Positions 8,479-15,612 of a stretch of DNA of 42,798 bases are shown here, in pieces (position 1 is the stretch's first letter; each line of letters begins with the position of its first letter). A program made the translations under genes and the position numbers. The notes beneath the pieces were generated by a model, which worked only from the letters and a program-made list of their open reading frames with translations, was not told the origin of the DNA and made no database searches. The DNA is from Lachnospiraceae bacterium (GTDB taxonomy: Bacteria; Bacillota; Clostridia; Lachnospirales; Lachnospiraceae). The stretch lies in assembly GCA_016283775.1 (NCBI GenBank), contig JAEENL010000003.1:1-42798 (forward strand), given 5' to 3'.

Positions 8479-9921
8479 ATGTATCTTACCGAACAATATG
8501 ACTACAAAAAAGTGCTCTTTTTCTTTGAAGAACTCTCAAAGATCCCGAGAGGCTCGGGGAACACCAGGGCCGTGTCGGACTATGTCGCGGGCTTTGCAAG
8601 AGAGCACGGGCTGAAAGTCGTACAGGATGATTCAAACAATGTGATCGTTTATCTTCCCGCGACAGCAGGCTTTGAAGGAAAACAAAAGATCATGCTCCAG
8701 GGACATCTGGACATGGTGTGCGAAAAAGAGACCGACTGCGCGCATGATTTCTTAAGTGACCCGCTCGAACTTTACATCGACAACGGAAAGCTTGCCGCAA
8801 AGGGGACCACTCTCGGCGGAGACGACGGTATCGCAATAGCATACATGATGGCTCTGATCGATGACAAAGAGGCTGCTCATCCTGAGATGGAGCTTCTGAT
8901 GACCACTGATGAAGAGACAGGGATGTACGGAGCACATGACCTTGACAAGTCGCTGCTTTCCGCAAAATACCTCATAAACATCGATTCGGAAGAAGAAGGC
9001 TACTGCTTTGCCGGCTGCGCAGGGGGGCTGAGACAGGATATCACACTTCCCGTTAAAAAGAATGAGATCTCCGGAAACGGATATACCATAAAACTGAACG
9101 GTCTCCTCGGAGGACACTCCGGAGTCGAGATACACAAGAACAGGCTTAATGCAAACAAAACAATGGCAAGGATCCTTTTTGACTTGAGAGACAAAGCTGA
9201 TTATTATCTGCTTGACATTCAGGGCGGAAAGTTGGATAATGCCATAACGCGTGACTGCACTGCAAAGATCGTTTCCGATCTGGAAGAAGACGAGATGAAG
9301 GCTTTGGTGGCTGAGATCGTGAAGATCCTCCTGGCGGAGAGCGGTTCCTATGAACCTCAGATGTCTCTGTCGTGTGAAAAGTACAGTACAGGCACGTTCA
9401 GCTGTCTTGACCCCGTAAGCTTTGAAAAGCTTCTCTATATCCTTGTACAGGCGCCTTACGGCGTGCAGCGCATGAGCGCGGATATAGCGGGACTTGTTGA
9501 GAGCAGTCTCAACATGGGAGTCGTAAGACTGAACGAAGATACGGCGACGATCAGGTTTTCACTCAGAAGCTCGGTAACAAGCTACAAGAGACACATGAGC
9601 GACAAGCTCACCTATCTTGCCGAGATGATGGGCGCAAGATCGACGACCGAGGGTGAATATCCTGCATGGGAATACAGGAAGGATTCGTTCTTAAGAGACA
9701 GTTATGTAAAGCTGTTTGAAAGCGAATACGGTAAAAAGCCCAATGTATGCGTGATGCATGCAGGGCTTGAATGCGGGCTCCTTAGTGATGCTCTGCCGGA
9801 CCTTGACATCATTTCCATAGGCCCCGACATGAGCGATGTCCATACGCCCGCAGAAAGGCTCGATATAAACTCTGCGGTAAGAGTATATCGATTCCTTGAA
9901 AAATTGATATGCATGCTTTGA
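8479..9921 (+). CDS. pepD: Aminoacyl-histidine dipeptidase (M20 family, PepD type)
   Basis: A zinc peptidase that cleaves dipeptides such as carnosine-like Xaa-His. The 480-residue protein shows the M20 metal-site motifs in order: GHLDMV (first ligand His), GGDDGIAIAY (bridging Asp), and TTDEETGMYGA with the catalytic Glu pair. The LGGHSGVEI motif of the PepD subfamily follows, and a CVMHAGLECGLL segment near the C-terminus carries a late metal ligand. The reading frame is open further upstream, to 8395, but the start at 8479 is preferred because an AGAGG ribosome binding site lies six bases before it and the family N-terminus begins there. No signal peptide is seen, so it is cytoplasmic. Confidence 0.9.
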   Translation: MYLTEQYDYKKVLFFFEELSKIPRGSGNTRAVSDYVAGFAREHGLKVVQDDSNNVIVYLPATAGFEGKQKIMLQGHLDMVCEKETDCAHDFLSDPLELYIDNGKLAAKGTTLGGDDGIAIAYMMALIDDKEAAHPEMELLMTTDEETGMYGAHDLDKSLLSAKYLINIDSEEEGYCFAGCAGGLRQDITLPVKKNEISGNGYTIKLNGLLGGHSGVEIHKNRLNANKTMARILFDLRDKADYYLLDIQGGKLDNAITRDCTAKIVSDLEEDEMKALVAEIVKILLAESGSYEPQMSLSCEKYSTGTFSCLDPVSFEKLLYILVQAPYGVQRMSADIAGLVESSLNMGVVRLNEDTATIRFSLRSSVTSYKRHMSDKLTYLAEMMGARSTTEGEYPAWEYRKDSFLRDSYVKLFESEYGKKPNVCVMHAGLECGLLSDALPDLDIISIGPDMSDVHTPAERLDINSAVRVYRFLEKLICML

Positions 9922-9934
9922 TATGAGGGATTTC

Positions 9935-11836
9935 ATGAAAGAGGAACAGGAAATGAACAATCTGTCGGACAATCTCACCAAAGAGATCGACGAATTGTTC
10001 GACGAGGAAGCTTCAAAAACTATGGATGAAGCCGTGGACGCTGTGATCCAGGCATCCGAGACAGACGACGACATGATCTTTGAGGTGGCGGACGAACTGG
10101 CGGATGATGACGACTATATCGACCCGGCCGATCTTTTTGACTCCGTTACCGAAAAGGATATCGAAAAGCATAAGGATAATTCCGAAAAGCCCGCGGAAGT
10201 GCCCGCAGACGACGATGAGGCCTGGAGCGTGGACGATGTCCCTAAAAAGAAGAACAAGAGCCAGAATAAGAACAAAAAGGTTCCCGTAGCAGAGAAAAAA
10301 GAAGAATCCGCCAAAAGAAACGCTCCGGAAACAAAGCCCGCGGAAAAAAAGGCACCGGAAAAGCCCGAAGAGGCGAAGGAAACAGCGGAAACAGCGGAAA
10401 CAGCTGAAAAAGACAGCGACGACGATTTTGTCCCGGTACTCGATCTTTCCGATGTGGATATGGAATATAAAGAGCCGGAGACCGATAACAAGGCGTCCGA
10501 AGCTGAACAGGAAGCCGATGACAAGACCGCCGACGATATGTTTGACGACATAAACCTCGCTCTTTCCGAGCAGGTGGAAAAGCAGCTGGGACCCAGCTTT
10601 GCCGAGCTTCTTGAAGAAGAAGAGAATGCTTCTGCGCGCCTTAAGGAAAAGAATGACAGCAAAGACGGAGACGAAGAAGACGATGAGGACAAAAAGGGCA
10701 TCTGGGCGCTTATACCGCTGTGGCTCAAGATCCTTCTCGGGATCCTTCTGTTCCTTGTGCTTTTCGGATTGTTCCTGCTTTTCACAAAGCCGGGACATGT
10801 GATCGTATCAAAGATCGCGGCAAAGTTTGTTACAAGTCAGGTAGGAAACATAGAAGATCCTGATAAGGTGCAGCACATAGGAGAGGAAAACCTTTCGGGA
10901 GATGTCTCGGTACTTAACACACCGACTCCGGATCCCGACAGCACAAAGGCACCCGATGAAGGGCCCACACCCACGCCCCTTCCGACTCCCGTAACGGTCG
11001 ACAATCCTTTTGAAGAGGATACGAGCGTGATGAACATCCTCCTGATCGGAGAAGAGAATTACTATCACGAATTCCGGGGAAGATCGGATGCCATGATGGT
11101 CGCTTCCCTTGACAAGGACGGAGGAGACTTAAAGCTTGTAAGCTTTATGAGAGACATGTATGTCGAGATCCCGGGATACAGCGACAACAAGCTCAACGCA
11201 GCCTATGCGATCGGCGGAGCGCCGCTCCTTATGCAGACTCTCGAGAAGAATTTCGGCGTAAAATGTGACGGGTACGTCCTCATACAGTACGACGGATTCG
11301 AAACGATAATCGATTCTCTTGGCGGACTTGACATTTCCCTCACACAGGAAGAAGCGGAATATCTGAACAGCACGGACTATATCTCAAAGCCCGAGCAGAG
11401 GAACGTGGTTCCCGGAAAGCAGCATATGACGGGCGCTCAGGTTCTCGGATATTGCAGGATCCGTAAAGTCGATACGGCAAACGGCCTGAAATATGACTAC
11501 GGCCGCACCTACAGACAGAGACTGGTCCTTACCGAGCTTTTCAACAAATACAAATCAAAGGGCATTACTGATCTGTACAGCATCATGACAAAGTGCTTAA
11601 AATACGTCACTATCTCCGAAGGCCTTGACAAGACCATCGAGGAGTGCCTGCAGGCGGTAGTCGACAAGAGCATGTACAATCTTGTCACATACAGAGTGCC
11701 TTTTGAAGAAAAGGTTGACGGAAAGACCGTAAAACACTATACCAGCACAACGATAAACGGACAGCAGGTACTCTGCGTATATCCCGATACAGCGCAGATG
11801 CTTCATGATATTTTATACGGAGTCGATGATGAGTGA
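9935..11836 (+). CDS. LCP (LytR-CpsA-Psr) family protein with long acidic N-terminal region
   Basis: LCP proteins transfer polymers such as teichoic acids or capsule from lipid carriers to peptidoglycan. From ATG 9935 the protein is 633 residues. The first 250 or so are low-complexity, rich in Glu, Asp, Lys and Ala, with a KETAETAETAEK repeat, and should lie in the cytoplasm. One membrane helix (about 254-284) is followed by a Pro/Thr-rich linker (about 325-350) and a complete LCP domain (NILLIGEENYYHEFRGRSDAM, MRDMYVEIPG, YGRTYRQR). Most LCP proteins have only a short cytoplasmic tail. The start is uncertain: ATG 9935 has AGGGA in front, while ATG 9923 and ATG 9953 are also possible. It overlaps the glycosidase gene by 8 bases. 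Confidence 0.88.
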   Translation: MKEEQEMNNLSDNLTKEIDELFDEEASKTMDEAVDAVIQASETDDDMIFEVADELADDDDYIDPADLFDSVTEKDIEKHKDNSEKPAEVPADDDEAWSVDDVPKKKNKSQNKNKKVPVAEKKEESAKRNAPETKPAEKKAPEKPEEAKETAETAETAEKDSDDDFVPVLDLSDVDMEYKEPETDNKASEAEQEADDKTADDMFDDINLALSEQVEKQLGPSFAELLEEEENASARLKEKNDSKDGDEEDDEDKKGIWALIPLWLKILLGILLFLVLFGLFLLFTKPGHVIVSKIAAKFVTSQVGNIEDPDKVQHIGEENLSGDVSVLNTPTPDPDSTKAPDEGPTPTPLPTPVTVDNPFEEDTSVMNILLIGEENYYHEFRGRSDAMMVASLDKDGGDLKLVSFMRDMYVEIPGYSDNKLNAAYAIGGAPLLMQTLEKNFGVKCDGYVLIQYDGFETIIDSLGGLDISLTQEEAEYLNSTDYISKPEQRNVVPGKQHMTGAQVLGYCRIRKVDTANGLKYDYGRTYRQRLVLTELFNKYKSKGITDLYSIMTKCLKYVTISEGLDKTIEECLQAVVDKSMYNLVTYRVPFEEKVDGKTVKHYTSTTINGQQVLCVYPDTAQMLHDILYGVDDE

Positions 11837-14800
11837 TATCCTTTTTAACGATGACTGGAAGTTTTTAAAGACCGACATTAAAGCCACCTACGAAGAAGTA
11901 GGTGGCTTTTTGCCTTTATTTAAGAGCGTGGCGCTGCCGCACGACTGGCTCATAGAAAACAGCAAAGACCTCTATGAGACCTCGGCCGGATGGTACATAA
12001 AAGAGTTTGAGATAAAAGAAAAAGCTGCGCATTCATTTTTGTATTTTTACGGAGTCTACATGGACTCCGAAGTGTTTGTGAATGATGTGTGCGTGGGAGA
12101 ATGGAAATACGGCTATTCTTCTTTCTGCTTTGAGATAACGGAGGCGCTTAAAAAAGGCACTAACACCGTGATAGTTCATGTGCGTCATGAAAATCCCAAT
12201 TCCAGATGGTATTCGGGAGCGGGTATTTTCAGGGATGTGCACTATATCGAAAAGGGAAGAAACTATCTTACACTGAACGGTACCTATGTGCATAACGAGC
12301 CCGTTCAAAACGGAGATTTCATGCTTCATTTTGAGACGGAAGTGGTAAGAGATCAGGAAGAGCCGGACAAAGAATTGAAGCTCACATATTCCCTGACGGA
12401 TCCCTTTGGAAAGAGCACTAAGCTCGGAAGCACCTGTGGGCCGATGGTGGGAGCATTCGAATTCTATCGGGACAGGTATGAGCGCATTTTAAAAGAGATC
12501 CCTTACGAAAAAAACGACCACTACAAAGAACCTTGTTTTGACCTTGAGATCCCGGCTGATGAAGTCGTGTATTCCGGTTCTTTTAACGTGGAAAAGCCCA
12601 TCTTGTGGGATATTTGCGATCCAAAGCTTTACAGACTTAAGGTCACGCTTTCCGAGAAAGACAGAAAGACAGGCATAGTCACTGTCCTTGATACGGATGA
12701 ATTTGACATAGGCTTTAAAACTGTCGTTTTTGACAACGAAAAAGGCTTTTTCCTTAACGGACGTAACATAAAGCTGAACGGTGTGTGCGAGCACCACGAT
12801 CTCGGAGCGCTCGGCAGCGCTTTTTCCGCAGAGGCTTTTGAGAGACAGCTTAAAAAGCTTAAGAAAATGGGCGTGAACGCGCTTCGTACAAGCCACAACA
12901 TGCCCGATCCTCACGTCATGGAGCTTTGCGACCGCATGGGCATCCTAGTGGACAACGAAGCCTTTGATATGTGGGAGATGCCGATGACGAAATATGACTA
13001 CGCCAGATTTTTCTGCGATTGGTCATACAAGGATGTCGCGTCCTGGATAAGACGGGACAGAAACCATGTATCAAACATCATGTGGTCCATCGGAAACGAG
13101 ATCCCGGACACCGTTAACGGTGAAAACGGCGTCACGATCACAAAGCATCTCTATTCAAATGTGCTGCTTCATGATCCGATGATCAACTCACACGCGACCA
13201 TAGGGTCAAACTTCATGGAATGGGAAAAGGCGCAGAACTGCTCATCAGTGCTGAAAATCGCAGGATACAACTATGGCGAGAGGCTCTATCAAAAGCAGCA
13301 CGAGGAGCATCCCGAGTGGGTGATCTACGGAAGCGAGACCGCGTCACTTGTGACGAGCCGCGGCATCTACCATTTCCCGCTTTCCGAGGATATCATGTCC
13401 GACGAGGACGGACAGTGCTCCGCACTCGGAAATTCGTTTTCCAGCTGGGGCGCAAAGTCAATCGAATCATGCATATACATTGACCGCGACACCGAGTTTT
13501 CGCTCGGACAGTTTTTGTGGTCGGGTTTTGATTACATAGGAGAGCCCACACCGTACAATTCAAAGAATTCCTTTTTCGGACAGATAGACACCGCAGGCTT
13601 CCCCAAGGATTCATATTACTGCTTCAAAGCGGAATGGAACAGGAGCGCTTCGCCGTTTGTGCATCTTTTCCCGTATTGGGATTTTAATGAAGGGCAGATC
13701 ATTGATGTGAGAGCGGCTTCAAACTGCGCCGCTGTCGAGCTTTTTGTGAACGGAAGGTCGCTCGGCAAAAAAGAGATCGATCATGAACACGGGACGGAAC
13801 TCATCCCCACCTGGCAGGTGCCTTACGAAAAAGGAAATATCACTGCCGTTGCATATGACGCTGAAGGAAACGAATGCGCAAGAGACAGGAGAAGCTCCTT
13901 TAAGGACACCGTTCGCCCTGTGCTGAGCGTTGAAGACAATGCCGTATATTCGAGCAAAAAACCTTCCGGAGAAGGAATGGCCGAGATCTCCATAACTCCT
14001 GACGGACGTGAGCTGTATTTTGTATGTGTTTCTGCGGCCGACGAAGACGGGATGATAGTGGAGAATGCGGTGGATACGGTAAAGCTCACCGTTTCCGGAG
14101 GAGAACTCGCAGGGCTTGATAACGGTGATTCCACTGATTACGATCAGTACAAGGGAGACACAAGGAAGCTCTTCAGCGGAAAACTGCTTGCGATAGTACG
14201 CGCCGAGAGCAAAGAAAACATTGTCGTAAAAGCGGAACTAATTTCCTCAACCGAAACGAACGTGAACGTGAGAAAAGTGGAACTTTCTCCGGAAAGACCG
14301 CTTGCGCTCTGCCCGGAAGATAAAGAGGCAGTGGTCGAAGCGCGTATTTACCCTGCAAACGCATCGGATAAAGGCATCATCTGGAAAGTCGTAAATGTAA
14401 AAGGTATCGACCTTGACAGCATCGGTATAACGGATATCACGACGAATGAAGAACGTGAGAAAGGTGTCGCAAGAGTAAAACTCACAGGTCTCGGTGACGG
14501 AAAAGGCTATCTTCGTGCGCTTTCAAAGTCGGGCACGGAAAATGTGAGGATCATTTCACAGACCGAGGTTTCTGCGGAAGGCTTTGGCGAGATGCGTAAA
14601 AATCCCTACAAATTCCTTTCCTGCGGCCTTTACGATTCCGAATTCGGACGCATCGGACCCGGAAACGACAAAGGCATCAGCACATTTGAGAACAACAGGA
14701 GCGGTGCGGTCTATCGCGACATCGATTTCGGATCCTTCGGCTCGGATGAAGTGACCTTCTGGATGTTCACGTTCAGCGGGAACGTATATGAACTGGAGCT

Positions 14801-15353
14801 TTACGAGGGCGACGCTACTGAAGAAGGGCAGGGCAGGCTGATTGAAGTGTTAAAGTATCAGCAGCCCTCCACCTGGAACGTGTACAAGCCTCAGACCTTT
14901 AAGCTTCCCGAAAGGCTCAAAGGCGTAAAGACGCTGACTCTTGTCGCACATTGCAGGATGCATGTAAAGGGCTTTGAATTCACAAAACAGGAAAAAGCAT
15001 ATTCGTGGCTCAATGCCTCGGACAACGATCACATCGCAGGCGATTCCTTTGAGCTTTCGGGCGCTTCCGTAAAGAATATCGGAAACAATGTGTTTATCAC
15101 ATATGACGATATGGACTTTGGAAATGAGATGAAAGGAGTACTGCATTTACACGGTTCTACAACATTAGAATCAACTACTGTGAGACTTATGTTCACTTCT
15201 TTGAACGGCGAGGAACACGTGCAGAGCTTTGAGGTCCGGGGAGGCGCGTCAGAGCACGAGATAAAGATAGAAAAACTCGTCGGAAAAGGAAAAGTTCAGT
15301 TTATTTTCCTGCCCGGCACGAAGTTCGACCTTGACGGTTTCAGATTTGAATGA
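11829..15353 (+). CDS. Glycoside hydrolase family 2 protein, large multidomain
   Basis: A beta-galactosidase-like enzyme of 1174 residues. Domains in order are the GH2 sugar-binding N-terminus (LFNDDWKF, LPHDWLIE), an immunoglobulin-like domain, and the catalytic barrel with acid/base E424 (WSIGNEIPD) and likely nucleophile E503 (IYGSETAS). After the barrel come further beta-sandwich domains including a Big_2-like segment (about 815-860) and two C-terminal carbohydrate-binding (CBM6-like) modules. Beta-galactosidase, beta-glucuronidase or another specificity cannot be separated by eye. No signal peptide is seen, so it acts on imported oligosaccharides. ATG 11829 is chosen for its GGAG six bases upstream; ATG 11826 is next to it. 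Codons 18-28 lie within a terminator-like hairpin. It interrupts a run of housekeeping genes. Confidence 0.9.
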   Translation: MSDILFNDDWKFLKTDIKATYEEVGGFLPLFKSVALPHDWLIENSKDLYETSAGWYIKEFEIKEKAAHSFLYFYGVYMDSEVFVNDVCVGEWKYGYSSFCFEITEALKKGTNTVIVHVRHENPNSRWYSGAGIFRDVHYIEKGRNYLTLNGTYVHNEPVQNGDFMLHFETEVVRDQEEPDKELKLTYSLTDPFGKSTKLGSTCGPMVGAFEFYRDRYERILKEIPYEKNDHYKEPCFDLEIPADEVVYSGSFNVEKPILWDICDPKLYRLKVTLSEKDRKTGIVTVLDTDEFDIGFKTVVFDNEKGFFLNGRNIKLNGVCEHHDLGALGSAFSAEAFERQLKKLKKMGVNALRTSHNMPDPHVMELCDRMGILVDNEAFDMWEMPMTKYDYARFFCDWSYKDVASWIRRDRNHVSNIMWSIGNEIPDTVNGENGVTITKHLYSNVLLHDPMINSHATIGSNFMEWEKAQNCSSVLKIAGYNYGERLYQKQHEEHPEWVIYGSETASLVTSRGIYHFPLSEDIMSDEDGQCSALGNSFSSWGAKSIESCIYIDRDTEFSLGQFLWSGFDYIGEPTPYNSKNSFFGQIDTAGFPKDSYYCFKAEWNRSASPFVHLFPYWDFNEGQIIDVRAASNCAAVELFVNGRSLGKKEIDHEHGTELIPTWQVPYEKGNITAVAYDAEGNECARDRRSSFKDTVRPVLSVEDNAVYSSKKPSGEGMAEISITPDGRELYFVCVSAADEDGMIVENAVDTVKLTVSGGELAGLDNGDSTDYDQYKGDTRKLFSGKLLAIVRAESKENIVVKAELISSTETNVNVRKVELSPERPLALCPEDKEAVVEARIYPANASDKGIIWKVVNVKGIDLDSIGITDITTNEEREKGVARVKLTGLGDGKGYLRALSKSGTENVRIISQTEVSAEGFGEMRKNPYKFLSCGLYDSEFGRIGPGNDKGISTFENNRSGAVYRDIDFGSFGSDEVTFWMFTFSGNVYELELYEGDATEEGQGRLIEVLKYQQPSTWNVYKPQTFKLPERLKGVKTLTLVAHCRMHVKGFEFTKQEKAYSWLNASDNDHIAGDSFELSGASVKNIGNNVFITYDDMDFGNEMKGVLHLHGSTTLESTTVRLMFTSLNGEEHVQSFEVRGGASEHEIKIEKLVGKGKVQFIFLPGTKFDLDGFRFE
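11880..11911 (+). terminator. Terminator-like perfect hairpin inside the 5' end of the GH2 gene
   Basis: Arms AAAGCCACCTAC (11880-11891) and GTAGGTGGCTTT (11898-11909) pair over 12 bases with a six-base loop, followed by TT to make a run of five T. It lies 44 bases after the LCP stop codon, where a terminator is expected, but is also within the coding sequence of the next gene. The U-tract is short, so termination may be partial. Confidence 0.55.
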
Positions 15354-15372
15354 CGGATCTGAATGACGGATC
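15347..15372 (+). repeat. 13-bp exact tandem duplication across the GH2 stop codon
   Basis: TGAATGACGGATC occurs twice in direct contact (15347-15359 and 15360-15372). The first copy contains the stop codon of the GH2 gene. It looks like a small slippage duplication. Confidence 0.8.
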
Positions 15373-15426
15373 CGTAAGGAAACATACCGCATCGGATTCG
15401 TTAACAAAGTGTTAAAAAATTAAGGC

Positions 15427-15455
15427 TTGTTTTTTGCGCCCCAAGAGAGTATACT
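15427..15455 (+). promoter_or_regulatory. Predicted sigma-A promoter of pnp
   Basis: TTGTTT at 15427-15432, a 17-base spacer and TATACT at 15450-15455. Transcription would begin near 15462, giving a leader of about 150 bases that contains both hairpins described below. Confidence 0.55.
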
Positions 15456-15469
15456 TTTACAGGCTATGT

Positions 15470-15493
15470 CCGGTACAGTAAAAACTGTACCGG
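15470..15493 (+). promoter_or_regulatory. pnp leader hairpin 1
   Basis: CCGGTACAGT and ACTGTACCGG form a perfect 10-bp stem with an AAAA loop, about eight bases after the predicted transcription start. No T-run follows, so it is not an intrinsic terminator. A 5'-end stabilising role is possible. Confidence 0.6.
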
Positions 15494-15500
15494 GCTCATG

Positions 15501-15575
15501 CGGAGTCCTGATCCGAGACCTCTCATATCCACTTGTCCTGCGGACAAGTGGATATGAGATGTTTCGGCGGCTCCG
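15501..15575 (+). promoter_or_regulatory. pnp leader hairpin 2 with perfect 18-bp stem
   Basis: The core is an 18-bp perfect inverted repeat (15521-15538 and 15542-15559) with a TGC loop. Outside it, CCGA (15513-15516) can pair with TCGG (15564-15567) and CGGAG (15501-15505) with CTCCG (15571-15575), giving a long interrupted helix. No T-run follows. A leader duplex this long is a plausible RNase III substrate. E. coli pnp is controlled through RNase III cleavage of a leader hairpin followed by PNPase action, so similar control is inferred here. Confidence 0.65.
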
Positions 15576-15612
15576 TGAATGAATCCCATTTTTCAAAAGA
15601 AAAGGAGAAAAT

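Noticed and set aside
10013..10798. Minus-strand open frames opposite the LCP N-terminal region
   Set aside because: Their odd composition (Phe/Leu-rich or Ser-rich) is just the complement of the acidic, Lys-rich coding sequence.
15521..15559. Intrinsic terminator after the GH2 gene
   Set aside because: The hairpin is strong but has no T-run, and it lies downstream of a good promoter and so within the pnp leader.
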